A DNA stretch of 64,000 nt from Sipunculus nudus. Lineage: Eukaryota; Annelida; Sipuncula; Golfingiida; Sipunculidae. The position numbers and the translations under genes were made by a program. How positions within the stretch are numbered: position 1 is the first letter of the stretch; each line of letters starts with the position of its first letter. The stretch spans positions 54,379,058 to 54,443,057 of the forward strand of contig CM049310.1 in NCBI GenBank assembly GCA_026874595.1, in the 5' to 3' direction. This document shows positions 13,075 to 25,566 of the stretch, one piece after another. The notes under the pieces are model-generated. The model saw nothing but the letters and a program-made list of their open reading frames with translations, made no database searches and was not told the DNA's origin.

Positions 13075-14218
13075 TTAAAAATTATAATCTAAATCTGAAA
13101 TCCCATCATACACTTGTCTATTGAGAGGTATATTGGCCATTTCATCCGGTAGGATATCCGCGTGTTCGTTAAATAACTCAGTACACAAGTTACGGTAGTG
13201 GGCATATTCGTTCAAGTCTATTTTCAAGCGCCACCTGGTGGCGACATAGGCTGAGTATTTGCTAGGTATAGCCAGCCACCTCTTCACAGAACCTGTAGGG
13301 ACGGAACCAATAAAACTGTAAATATCTTTTAAAGTATTGCCAGGCTGTGCAGAGTATTGCTCATATATGTTAAGGTGCACGGATTCAGCCAATGGGCCAC
13401 CCTGGATGTTGCGATAAACATCAAGGTCTCTCTTTATGTCTTGACAAATTAATTCTACCTCCTTTAAATAAGATTTCCCCTCTGAATATAAAGACATGTA
13501 ACTGTCTCCTTCCGCTGTATTTTTCCGTGACAGGGCCACAGCAATAGGGGTTCGAATGTTATATATGATTTTTACGTCAGGTATTTGCTTCCGCACTTCC
13601 AAAGCGTTTTCCAGCGTCATGCGGATGGTTTTGAAACTACGTATGGCCGACTCGCTACACGTCTCTCTAAGTTTTGGCAGACATTTTGTCAGCAATCTCC
13701 TCCTATTGTTCACACAGGTCTTATAAAGGCCCATCAGCTCGTCGTAAGTTCTATTGCTGTTCGAAAGATTACCGCGGAAGTCATCCATCATTTGGTCGAT
13801 GATACGATCATTTTCTGGCGTCGGCTTAGGATTCTTTCCAATCTTGTCAACCATTGTCTCTTCCATAAACACATAAAGGGGGTCATTCCCATACTTTTCT
13901 TCATCAACATCGTACCACATATCTCCTCTCAAAGAGATATCCGGATTTAAACTTTCTTGACATCTTGCCATTAGAGTCCAGTTTCTTCCGAACCTATCTG
14001 AACAAATGGACGAAAGGTAATTCGTGCACTGTCTGTCTCTGAAATACGGTATTGCTCTATCTAGGCACATTTTGTAGAATCGCATTCTTTTTTGGTTATT
14101 ATTGAAATACACGAAGAAATTGCTCGTTAGTACTTCTGTTGGTAATTTCTCTAGATTGCAGTTCAATATGTTGACAGCGGCTTGAATAAGATGCTTCCGT
14201 TCCACCTCTGGAATGAAT
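13075..14218 (-). CDS. Sulfotransferase A exon 4 (main catalytic domain)
   Basis: The acceptor is CGATTGCAG. The exon runs 381 residues to the stop at 13077-13075. It contains the 3'-phosphate-binding block (IRTPIAVALSRK), conserved Cys residues in the central segment and the C-terminal block QYSAQPGNTLKDIYSFIG. It shares collinear blocks with the paralogue, such as FGxNWTxM, NRTYDELMGLYKTC/NKTYDELMGLYKTC and KNTAxGxSYMS. Confidence 0.9.
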
Positions 14219-17200
14219 CTGCAATCGGAAAATGTGCATCTATAATAAATTTTCTTTTACTTGCTAACAGCTTAAATGCGGCATTGTTGTCAAAACACAT
14301 TTTTATCAATATGCTTAAATATCAAGCGGTTTAAGTGACCTAATGTTGTAAGACATGATTGCTTAAGATGAATATATGATTTTTCCCTAATGTTATCTCT
14401 AAGTAACACTTCTACTTCTAATAATAATTGTTATATTTAAAAATAATAATAAAAATAATAATAACAAAAATAATTATGATATTGATATAACTACTACTAA
14501 TAATAAGTATTATCATCATTATTGTTGTTTTTGTTATTATAATCATTACTATATTTACTACGAGCTCCATCTGGCAAACTACTTAATACAAATGCTTCAG
14601 TTAACAGAAAGTTCTGTTACCCGGATGTAAAAGCAATCGTCTATTATCTGAAGCTGAACCGTCAGATATATGCCCTTGTGAACTCAGCTGGTATTTTATT
14701 TACAACATTAATTCAATTATATCAACTTAATCAATTAATTCATTGATTTAATTTAATTAAACCAAGTACGTCTTGAAAATCGGTGGCTATCTTATTTACT
14801 TAGCATTAACTTTATCATATCAATTTAATTAATTCATCAAGTTTAATCATATCAAGTACGTATTGCAATCATGTTTCTTTTACCTGTTAGAACCATTTGC
14901 GAAGTTCCTGATATCTGATGGCACGGCGTAACCGGGACGGGTTCCGTACATCTGCTCATACACGGCCTCCATTGGTTCAAACCAGTAGAAGGCATCGGGA
15001 TTTATGTTAAACAGTTCCCCCAGGAAGGTGGAGCCACTGCGCTGGTACGTGACGATCATTACCTTTCTGGGTGCGTCGCTAGATGGCGCGAGGTGTAATC
15101 GCTGGAGGGCAATCATATTGAGATTTCAGTTATGGGGATCCTCTTATGGAAAAGCGTAGCAAGGGTATATTGGGATATTTGCAAAATAAACAGAGAAAAT
15201 GGAGGCAATTAAGCACATTTCTTACCAATAATGGCTAATAAACTGTTCTGGAGTAAAAATAAATTATGTTGAAGTGCCCTTATAAGGAAATTGTTAAGAT
15301 TTCAACTCCTGTTGGTTTTTTTAGCCTGCCATGCTGTCATGTTTATCTTTTGTCACATGACCCTGTCCTTGACCTTATTGATATAAGAAAAGTTGTCCTC
15401 TGATTATTGTCCCAAATAAATTATAGTAAATATTGTTTCCATAACTTCCATAGGCAAATTGGTTAAAACCTTAAAAGATATAGCCATAAACTTATAAAAG
15501 ACTAATTGTAACCATATATTATCATTTACTCATAAGTATTATTCATGAAATAAGATTTTTTAAATAGATTTATTAGCAATAAATTACTCTGGTACACAGA
15601 GGTCAGGTCACAGGTCAGGTCATGGGTGACCAGAGTTCATGCCTCAGCAACATGGCTGTGTCAGTGATGGTCTTCTGCTCTTCTCTTCATGATAAAATGC
15701 TGTTATATTATATATAACATAAACAGGAGACTCCACATGTATGAAAACTGATATATAAAGGATATATAGGTAGAGTGAACATAGTTTAAGCTGCATCTTA
15801 TTCTTAATTACTCTTTTATTCTTTCCTTCTGATAAATCAGAAGGACCGCTACGATATTTCGTAAGAACATATTCAAGGCTGAGTATGGAGCCCGGGTCAC
15901 CTGGTGTGTAATTCTCAGCCTTGCACCAAGGCAAGTGTCAGGCCAAGGGTTTATTTTTTTTTTTTATTTATTTTTTTTTACTCTTCTTAGACATAAATCT
16001 ATATGGTTTGAATGTATATACAGTGAAACCGCGACTTGCAACCACCCAACAAATACGACCACCCCCACATTACGACCACTTTGGTTAGTCCTTGAGGAGG
16101 TCGTAATTGTGGGGTATCACTGTCATCTGTTTAAAAAAAAAATTCAATGTGCCAGTGCTCTGTACACCATGTCAGTCAATATGGAAATAGTAAAATCTAA
16201 TTACTCCATGCAAATTATCAAGGATGGTATTTAAATCCCCCCCCCGAAAAAAGATCACCCATTCAACACCTACGGACAAGGACCCAATTTATGACAGACA
16301 AGACAAACTCCATCTCCAAGAATTTTAAATTTTCTTCACTACTACAATATTATTAAGAAATAGATTTTCAGTATATGAGAATAATGTTGCCTTAATTTTA
16401 ACCACCATATTATTCATAATCTACATTTGATTTAAACATTCAAAAAAAGGGCTAACATTTTATGACAATTCAATGAGGCAACAGACATGCAATATCCTAG
16501 ATTTTTGCAACATGAAATGCATAATTGGAAAATTTTTTTACGAAACTATGACGGAACTATGAATCGATTGACGGAATTATATCGAAATGTATCTGTTATG
16601 TTTTATAAATGAACTTTATTTATTTTACATGGATTGTACAGCCAGTAATAATTACTAATACGAGGCACTCTCTATGGCTCGGATTTTGACGCTCGGTAGT
16701 TGGTAAGGGTACAGGTAACCGGAGGAACCGCTTTAACAACCCCCCCCCCCCCCCCCTTCCCATCAAAACTCATGATAATTTGCAAATACGAGGCGACTGT
16801 TTTTATCGTGCTTTGCAGTAAGTCCTTTCATAAACTCACCTGTGGAAGATCATTTCCGTTGCCCTTTTCAGTGTTCCTTATTTCACGTAGTTTATCTGAA
16901 TAAATATACTGAAAATTATACTAAATAACATACACACAGAGGATAAACATAAGATGACCACATCCAAAAAAAAATCACTTTTCTTTATTAGTAATCTCTG
17001 TGGGAGTTTTATCATGAGCAGATCTGATATGTAGTTAACTGTTTATTTGAAGAACCATGTATTAAGCAAAAAAAAAGATATGGTTCTCAGGCACCGCCCG
17101 CGTCAATTTTGACCCCCCCCCCCCCCCGCATCAAACATATTTGTTTTTATTTTCATCTTTAAAGAAGATAAAATAATACACTTTTGATAAGATTTGCTTT

Positions 17201-20200
17201 GTTATGTAGTGCTTTTACCTGTTTAGCAAAAAAACTGTTATTTTCATGCTTTTCCCTGATCATATGACATATTTATCGAAACATACAAAAAAAATAAAAA
17301 ACAAAATATCGCCCACACTGATTTCTGAAAAAAAGTGCCTGAGAACCATACCTTTTTTTCTTACCTGCAAATAATAATGAATTTTATTAATAAACAACAC
17401 AGGGTTTGTCGAGTGAATTAAAATGAATTAATGGGGGTAGTATTATAATTTGATATACGGCATTTCGATTTGACCATGCATGCCGTGGAAATGTGTATTT
17501 TATGTGAACTTTATGTAAAATATTTAACTGCATTATTTGTTAAAACTATAGCTGCAGTAAGTTTTAGTATAATATTGTTCAGACATATATTAGAGGATTC
17601 ATCTCACTAGCCTAACCCCGTGCCTACTTTATGGTCTATATATTCCCGAAGACGTAAAAAATAAAACCACAGATATGTAATTCAAGCAATTTCCAGGAAA
17701 GCGCACTAATATTCCTGACCATTCCATCAATAGATAGGCCTACAAAGTGGCTAAAAGCATCAATATATACGTCAATGTACCTAATTAAAGACCATGGGTG
17801 TGTTGTTATAATGACTTAAGTCATGTGGGTGACAAAGTCCAGGGGCATCTGTGTGTCATTATGGTAACCCTTATGACGTCACAATTGTAAAAATTGTATT
17901 TAGCCCCGCTACTGGGCTAAGTCCAGTAAATGTTATATGCATTGCGTGTATTGATGGTATCCGTCATGATAGATGGGAGTCCACTTATTTTGAGACTGGG
18001 TCTCGGACTTGGGCTTGCGGGTCCTGGGCTAAATCAAGTCCAGTATATAAAAAGCTCTGTCGCATACTTTAAAGACTCATATACAATCGTGAACCACTAA
18101 AAGAATGTGACAGTTAATGATGACTGTATATGCTAATCTTAAGCTCTGCATGCGATGGGGAGCAAAATTTAATTAAACCTTCAAGTAAAAAGCATGTGTA
18201 AATTAACACACACACAAAAATATGAGAATCTCTAATTTCCCTTTTAATTTTTTTTTTTTTAATATAAGGAGTGTTGTGTTTGACTCTTACTCGGTTTCAA
18301 ATGGCTCGGACCTGAATAAGACGGAAGGACCTTAAGGACTCGGACACCAACGGCCGGACTCGTATTCAATAGACTATAGATGACGAGAGATGCTTTACTA
18401 TTTATTTTTACTATAAGTGCCCTGTGACCAAAGTTCACACCAAACTTTATTTTGAATCATCGAGCATAACCCAAACCCTTGTATAATTATTCATGAATCA
18501 AGTAAAACAGAGGTAGTTCCAAAATGAGATTAATTCAATAAGAAAAATCCGCTGAGATTATAATTGATCCATTTTAAAGAAAAATAATAAACTAGGACCC
18601 CATGTGTTTCGACACTCAGCTGAATTTGTCTATAAGGATATTTTTATGAGCTTTTTCAAAATATGGCTCCTGTGATCAGCGTGTTTTTACTGTCATTCGT
18701 TCGAGCACCACTGTAGAGTATTACCTCATGAGCAATGAGTAAATCATTTTATAGCGACGGGGTGGGGGGAACAGTTATGCAGATAATGGGTTTTGTGTTA
18801 TAGAAACGTTGTGAGACCTGTGACTGTGCGTGTATGATAAGTCATATGTTTAGTTCTCACAAACCACGGTGTAATAACCCACATAGAAGCGCGTGAAGTA
18901 TGCGACACGTGGTTCACTGTGAACACAGAGGTACAGGAAAATGAGGAAAGATGTTTCTACCTCAGAGTGCACATGTATGAATATTATGGACACGCAATAC
19001 ATATTCCTTATGCCCCGTTTGAAAACAAGAAACTGACTTGGTTTCAAGAAATCGTTCCGTTCATTTGATAATGTGAATATACATGCAACTTTCGGTAGAA
19101 CTGCGAGGCCATCTTTTGAACAGGTTTAGTTTGGGTTTCACCAAAATCTTCCCCTCCAAATAGTCAATTACACTCAGAATTACTACAGTGAGAGAAAGGT
19201 ACCGTTGGTGATGTATCAATGCTTCGGTGAATACATTGGTTCTTATGATGCCATATTATCGTTTACTCATAAACAAACAAATATTTGAACCTAATTTAAG
19301 ACCATGGGTGTGTTTCAATAAAATGACTTAAGTCATGTGGGTGACAAAGTCCAGGGGCATCTGTGTGTCATTATGGTAACCCTTATGACGTCACAATTGT
19401 AAAAATGGTATTTAGCCCCGCTACTGGGCTAAGTCCAGTAAATGTTATATGCATTGCGTGTATTGATGGTATCCGTCATGATAGATGGGAGTCCACTTAT
19501 TTTGAGACTGGGTCTCGGACTTGGGCTTGCGGGTCCTGGGCTAAATCAAGTCCAGTATATAAAAAGCTCTGTCGCATACTTTAAAGACTCATATACAATC
19601 GTGAACCACTAAAAGAATGTGACAGTTAATGATGACTGTATATGCTAATCTTAAGCTCTGCATGCGATGGGGAGCAAAATTTAATTAAACCTTCAAGTAA
19701 AAAGCATGTGTAAATTAACACACACACAAAAATATGAGAATCTCTTATTTCCCTTCTTTTAATTTTTTTTTCAATATAAGGAGTGTTGTGTTTTACTCCT
19801 ACTCGGTTTCAAATGGCTCGGACCTGAATAAGACGGAAGGACCTTCAGGACTCGGACACCAACGGCCGGACTCGTATTCAATAGACTATAGATGACGAGA
19901 GATGCTTAACTATTTATTTTTACTATAAGTGCCCTGTGACCAAAGTTCACACCAAACTTTATTTTGAATCATCGAGCATTACCCAAACCCTTGTATAATT
20001 ATTCATGAATCAAGTAAAACAGAGGTAGTTCCAAAATGAGATTAATTCAATAAGAAAAATCCGCTGAGATTATAATTGATCCATTTTAAAGAAAAATAAT
20101 AAACTAGGACCCCATGTGTTTCGACACTCAGCTGAATTTGTCTATAAGGATATTTTTATGAGCTTTTTCAAAATATGGCTCCTGTGATCAACGTGTTTTT

Positions 20201-21457
20201 ACTGTCATTCGTTCGAGCACCACTGTAGAGTATTACCCCATGAGCAATGAGTAAATCATTTTATAGCGACGGGGTGGGGGGAACAGTTATGCAGATAATG
20301 GGTTTTGTGTTATAGAAACGTTGTGAGACCTGTGACTGTGCGTGTATGATAAGTCATATGTTTAGTTCTCACAAACCACGGTGTAATAACCCACATAGAA
20401 GCGCGTTAAGTATGCGACACGTGGTTCACTGTGAACACAGAGGTACAGGAAAATGAGGAAAGATGTTTCTACCTCAGAGTGCACATGTATGAATATTATG
20501 GACACGCAATACATATTCCTCATGCCCCGTTTGAAAACAAGGAACTGACTTGGTTTCAAGAAATCGTTCCGTTCATTTGATAATGTGAATATACATGCAA
20601 CTTTCGGTAGAACTGCGAGGCCATCTTTTGAACAGGTTTAGTTTGGGTTTCACCAAAATCTTCCCCTCCAAATAGTCAATTACACTCAGAATTACTACAG
20701 TGAGAGAAAGGTACCGTTGGTGATGTATCAATGCTTCGGTGAATACATTGGTTCTTATGATGCCATATTATCGTTTACTCATAAACAAACAAATATTGCC
20801 AAATAAAGTTCATGTTTTCGACTCGGTTTGTTTTTTCCTTTCTCACGGACAACCATTTATTAATTTTTAGATTATAAATGGAGCGAGCACACGCTTCAGC
20901 AGCAGACAAACCCTTTCACCCAAACCTCAATATGCAAAATAAAGTGACTACAACGCCTTATTTTGTTTCATTACTGACAACTTATGATATCACCTCATTT
21001 CTATTATCTTCATTAAGTATACACATTTTAATTCTGTCGTTATATAAACTTATTTTAACAAACGTTCCGTGAGCTATTACCGATGGCTAAATTGACACTG
21101 TCTACTTGTACCGTACTTGTACCATACTATTTTACTCTAGCTAAGGTTCTGAAGCTAGTGGGAAAGATCACACCTGACCTGCACAAAGATGTCAACTCTA
21201 TAATTTATGAATTTATACCTGTACGGTAACAACACCTCACAGCACTTGCACATCACTAAGTTCAATGACTTTCTCTGTACTTCAACCATATGCGAGACAC
21301 GCAGGCCATAGGTTATACATTAACTAATTTCTGTATCCTAACTAAATAATAAATGTTCAAGTGACTTACCTACGACAGCATTGAGGAACAGAACGTACAC
21401 GGTCAGAGGCAATACGGTGTAACAGAGTGTCTTCAGTTTTCGCCGGGTTAAAAACAT
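13075..21457 (-). CDS. Carbohydrate sulfotransferase, CHST1/3-type family (paralogue A, 4 exons)
   Basis: Exons on the minus strand: 21457-21370, 16895-16840, 15101-14884 and 14218-13075. All junctions are GT-AG with phases 1, 0 and 2, giving 501 residues. The protein is a predicted type II Golgi membrane enzyme. The N-terminus MFLTRRKLK is followed by a signal anchor (about residues 11-29). The 5'-phosphosulfate loop of PAPS-dependent sulfotransferases, TYQRSGSTFLGELF, is at residues 66-79. The 3'-phosphate motif IRTPIAVALSRK is at 342-353. Known family members transfer sulfate from PAPS to the 6-hydroxyl of Gal, GlcNAc or GalNAc in keratan or chondroitin sulfate and related glycans; the acceptor here cannot be told from sequence. 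Length is a little above the usual 390-480 because of a longer stem and central segment. The gene is divergently paired with its paralogue at 29214. The exon 3 acceptor (CCCTCCAG) is the weakest call; an internal ATG at 15116 could instead start a shorter, anchorless form. Confidence 0.85.
14884..15101 (-). CDS. Sulfotransferase A exon 3 (PAPS 5'-phosphosulfate loop)
   Basis: It encodes VMIVTYQRSGSTFLGELFN and then FYWFEPMEAVYEQM, both hallmark blocks of the GlcNAc/Gal/GalNAc 6-O-sulfotransferase family. The donor is AACAG|GTAAAA and the exon ends in phase 2. It is 72 codons plus two bases, aligned throughout with the paralogue exon at 31194-31423. Confidence 0.88.
16840..16895 (-). CDS. Sulfotransferase A exon 2 (stem)
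   Basis: The acceptor is TTTATTCAG and the donor CAG|GTGAGT. The 56 bases enter in phase 1 and leave in phase 0, exactly like the 59-base exon 2 of the paralogue. It encodes KLREIRNTEKGNGNDLPQ, a hydrophilic luminal stem. Confidence 0.65.
17068..17365. mobile_element. Short terminal-inverted-repeat element in sulfotransferase A intron 1
   Basis: The left end reads AAAAAAGATATGGTTCTCAG and the right end GTGCCTGAGAACCATACC plus T-run, forming inverted termini around about 290 bases with no coding capacity. The right terminus is shared with 838-880. Confidence 0.55.
17785..20797. repeat. Tandem duplication, two 1.51-kb copies
   Basis: Copy 1 (about 17785-19296) and copy 2 (about 19297-20797) are about 99% identical by eye at a constant offset of 1512 bases. 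Each has the same 73-codon open frame (17851-18072 and 19363-19584) and the same 65-codon minus-strand frame. The junctions share TTAAGACCATGGGTGTGTT on the left and ATAAACAAACAAATATT on the right. The block sits inside intron 1 of sulfotransferase A. Confidence 0.9.
21370..21457 (-). CDS. Sulfotransferase A exon 1 (cytoplasmic tail and signal anchor)
   Basis: ATG at 21457-21455, 29 codons plus one base, donor G|GTAAGT. It encodes basic residues RRK followed by the hydrophobic stretch YTVLPLTVYVLFLNAVV, a type II membrane anchor. It is too short to appear as a long open frame. It was identified by its match in length, phase and topology to exon 1 of the paralogue at 29214-29298. Confidence 0.75.
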
Positions 21458-21784
21458 AATTTTAAACCTTCACTTCTAATCCAATATCAAGTTTGTCGTG
21501 CAGTTCTGAGCAAAACAAAAAAAAAAACCGTCGCAAATTCTCGCTAATGGGTCTGGATTTACCGGATAAAAATAACAATAAAATTCTTCTGATTTTAAAA
21601 CATTGATCGGTTGCACTTTGAAGCAAGTCTAAAGTGTTTAACTTCATCTATCACTTTGTTTTGATCTATAATGATGGTCCTTCTGAACAGGCACGGAACA
21701 GGCATATGTGGTGACATGTGGGACAGGCGGGGTTCGTTCCCACGAGGTCAGAACGTGAATAATCGCGAGGCTGGTTATACCTTG

Positions 21785-21795
21785 CTTTATAAAGT
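21785..21795 (-). promoter_or_regulatory. Possible TATA box for sulfotransferase A
   Basis: The palindromic CTTTATAAAG lies about 330 bases upstream of the exon 1 ATG on the minus strand. It is the only TATA-like element near the gene start that I noticed. No initiator or expression evidence is available. Confidence 0.25.
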
Positions 21796-23744
21796 GGCTA
21801 TCTTTGCGTTCACCTTTCAACAGACCACTCAAAAGTACTCCTCATATCACTTCAGTTTCCCCACCCTCTAAGAAAAAAAGGGTTCGTGATGGTTCTTTTA
21901 AGAACCAACATGGTTCAATCCAGAACCATGGTTCCGGAGGAACATTTTTCTCCGTGAAAAGCTTTTATCTGCCACTTACAAGACTGTTCTTCAGAATGCC
22001 TGTTGTAAACAACTTTCGGATAAAATATATGGTAGGTTAAAAGGTAACAAACATTATCTCCTGATTTCAAGTTTCTCAAGTTTTCAGAATTCCCTTTTCC
22101 AGTGAGTTGTTTGCACGTATATTCCTGTTCTACTATAGTGTCGCTCAGTCGCTAAATATCTTATAGCAGTCACGTATTGTACGGTAAATCTTTGAACAAA
22201 CAGTAGATCAAGTGTTGACTACCAGTTTTATTCAGTGTGAATACGGTTTACTGAGGATGAGACGATGTTTAATGATTAATGAAATAGACAAAAAATATGT
22301 TTTGATATAGACACTTATTCTTTCAAAGTTAACTGTCACACAATGATGAGAAAGTTCCATCATCTGTCAGCAGCCGCTCTTGTTGCCATCCTTCAAAAGG
22401 CCAAACGACGGCAATACTCTGTTTAATAATGAGTCATCGTTTGATGCAGAAAATATTGTCAAAGCACCATGCAGAGATACGGTCTGTTATTAGGGCATGG
22501 TTAATCTATAGTAAAAGGGGCATCAAAGGAATTGTTATGAAAGTAATGGAAACTTAAATGTAATATTCAGATTATACAATTTACTAATTGACTTCGCAGA
22601 GCTGTTAAAATATTACACCGTATGCCAAAGAGGAATTATACATACTTAAAATAGGAAAGTCTACGTAATACTTGAACTATTAATCTTGTACTACAGGGTT
22701 CACATGGTGCAGCAAATGTAGGCGATCAGTGGTTGTCACTTGTATTTGTTAGGCCACACCAGTAACCCAGTCGTTCTAACCGTTGGCACTTCCACCCATA
22801 CATGTGGAATATATATGGGGGAACGTTTTTCAACCATTCGCGTGGGTCTTACCATGTAAAATCCACTACATTTTGCTTACAAATCAGAAATCATTTTGTC
22901 AAATAGGCTGCGTCACAGTTTTGCAAATTTTCTTAAATGTCAATGAATTGCAGATTTTCATAAATGCATTAAATATCAAAATGACCGTTTATATGACGTA
23001 TATATAATGCCCAACGTTGTTGACAGTAAATTAAATCATTCAATACATGCATGTTTTATCGATTAAAATTACTTTGTATTTCGAAGTAACTAGTGGTGGC
23101 TCCTTTGGGGCTCAGGGAGAGTTCACCAATTTACAAGGCAAATGCTTTAACTCCTATTTGGCTTCTTGGCTTCCTGTTATTTAACACCCTAAATGTTTTA
23201 AATTGCTCATATTTTAAAGAATATTGTAAAATCCCCCCCCCCCCCACCTCCACGAGTGTAAACCTCATCTCCATGCAGACCTTATCCCCTCGGCCCATAG
23301 GCCTACAGACCCTCGACAGCCGCATTTAAGGAATGAAAATACGCTTACTTAGCGGCCATTTTGTCGGGCTCCAAATGTTATAATCATGTGGATATAACAA
23401 AACAAAAGTCTGTAAAACCTGGCCTTTTAGCTTATTTTTTATTTAAGGTCAAAGTAATTTTTTTAGAACTAATGCACTTAACGTGTCAAAAGCCACATAC
23501 ATCGAATCTACTGACATATTCATTTAATCTGTGCTATACTAAATGTGAATAATCAATATAAACATTAAAAAAATCTAACCAGAAACGTATACGCATATAA
23601 ACTTTTTTCTATTTAACGTGCGTTGTGATGATAATAATATGCCTGATACAGCCCTTCAGACGATGTATGTGTATATGTGTGTACGTTTGCAAGTGAATGT
23701 ATTCTGCCTATAAACAGTCTGAGAGACAACCTGTCTATTAAGAC

Positions 23745-24524
23745 TGTTACAGGTGCTCTATTATGTGACACGGGCGTAACTCGTGCTGTTGTTACATTTT
23801 GTTAAATCCGTACTGGTTAAACTCTCGTTGTCAAGTGGGCCTTGAGCTTTCACGCTTGGTCGTGGGTCACGTGATGAGCTTGGTATGTGTAGATACACAG
23901 CGATGTCTTTCTAGAGAACTCCTGAAAAGCGTGTTTACTGTGGAGTAGGGTCCTTATAGACTGTTCGAGAAGCGGAAAATTCCCGGCTTGGGGTGTGAAG
24001 GTATATAAAGGGGCTGTTGTTTAGAACCAGGGGGCAGACAGCAGAGCAGATACCAGCGGACGTAGAAGCGTGTGTCAGATTCCTAGACCTTTTCCGACGA
24101 ATGCGGCAATTATACATTTTTAAAGATTTTCTCCTGGATTTTATACATTTGGACTTCACTTTACTTTCTGTGTTGTTGCAAGAACTTTCCACTGGGCTGT
24201 CATTCTCCGAGAGTTTACATTCAAAGGACTTATCTTGGTGACGGTAATGGTATCGAGGTACTGTACCATTATCTTTCTGTGTGATTGTATTGACTTGTTC
24301 CTATAACGCCGTTTTACTGTATAATTGTATTGATTTAGTGTATTGTTTTGTTAGGGTTGTTTTAAGAATAAATTATAGTTATTTGTTAACAAAAAACCAC
24401 TAACTTCTTTATTCATTCTCTAGACATTTCACACTGCCTAGTGTTACAGAATCTGATTTTTTTATCTCCATTACAAAATTTGTGTTCATCACGCATATGT
24501 GTTCTATTTGCATTAGGTTCCGTA
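23745..24524 (+). repeat. LTR-like inverted arm, left
   Basis: It begins TGTTACAGGTG and contains a TATA-like GGTATATAAAGG at about 24000 and the polyadenylation-like GAATAAATTATAG near 24367. A segment through GTGTTACAGAATCTGA and GGTTCCGTA is matched, inverted, at 25567-26366 (about 75-80% by eye). The start with TG, the promoter and the poly(A) signal suggest a long terminal repeat or a foldback-element arm. I found no reverse transcriptase or integrase near it. Confidence 0.6.
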
Positions 24525-24586
24525 AAAAGACCACCAATGATAATCAGCGGCGTAGCCAGGATTGAGGGAGAGGAGTGGGCCATGAT

Positions 24587-25498
24587 CAGTGGCGGAGCCA
24601 GATATTCAAAAACGGGGGGGGGGGCGCTAATGTGCATGTATGGGTACAATGAAAACAGTTATATATACGTGTATATGCACGTTTATATATTATATATTAC
24701 TATTACTATAATATTATTATTACTATACGTTTAATTTTAGTGTATGAAAATATGATTTTTTTTAATTTTTAATTATGAACCATGGTTTCCTGAAGGTTAG
24801 TTACAGGTACATGGGGAGGGTATGGGAGGGGGTATCCCCTCCTATTAAGGGAAAATATTTTTGAATATACAATGTAAAGAGGACATTTCGAGGCAATTTT
24901 CACCAAAAAAATGAGGATTTCCTATTCCTGAAAAACTATTCCATTATGTCTTTGCGTAATGTAGTCAAACTGTAGAGAGGTTCAATATTCAAAATAAGGA
25001 TATAAAATTTCAATCGTTTTAAAAACAAGTCAATGGCGCAAATGCGCATTTACATTAGTAACTTGCAAAATATTATCTTTTTAATGTAATGCTCGGAGTT
25101 AAATAACTGATATTTTGAAGTCTTATGTTAAACTTTGCATTTTACCGGGGTTTCGTGCTCTCGATAGCACACAGGACTCCAAGAGCACAGACCGCGAGTT
25201 CGAGTACCCATATCACCAGAGCCGTGAGATTGTTCACGGTCGACCCCAACCAGGGCCCGGTGCTCTGCATGCAGTTGTTCTGGCTATTGTTCTGCAGCTT
25301 TTCATAAATATCTTTATACTCAACTAATAAATTGCAGATAAACTGTATATAACTCTGATAATATCTAATTGATAATTAATAAAAAAAATATAAAAAACGA
25401 AAATTAATCACGAAAATTGGGAAATCAGATAAAATTAGAGATATTGCAGCTCAAACGGGGGCCGCGAGCCGAAGGCGCCCGCTATAGATCCGCCACTG
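24587..25498. mobile_element. TIR element, CAGTGGCGGA family, copy 1
   Basis: It runs from CAGTGGCGGAGCC to GGATCCGCCACTG-type inverted ends (right end ATAGATCCGCCACTG). It carries an internal tRNA-promoter-like segment with a B box GAGTTCGAGTACC at about 25196. Target duplication is unclear (ATGAT left, ATAGC right). The interior matches the element at 29859-30666 in opposite orientation. No transposase is encoded. Confidence 0.65.
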
Positions 25499-25566
25499 AT
25501 AGCAAAGGCAATTTTATACATATATATGTTTGTATGTATATATGTATATATATGTATTTTTTTATG

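Noticed and set aside
16020-16122. Roughly 105-bp CAGTGAAACC / GGTATCACTG mini-element
   Set aside because: The ends resemble pogo-type termini, but the right side lacks a TA flank and the interior is too short to judge.
17851-19584. Identical 73-codon frames in the two copies of the tandem duplication
   Set aside because: Conservation is explained by the recent DNA duplication, and the frame has internal GGGCTAA repeats and no domain.
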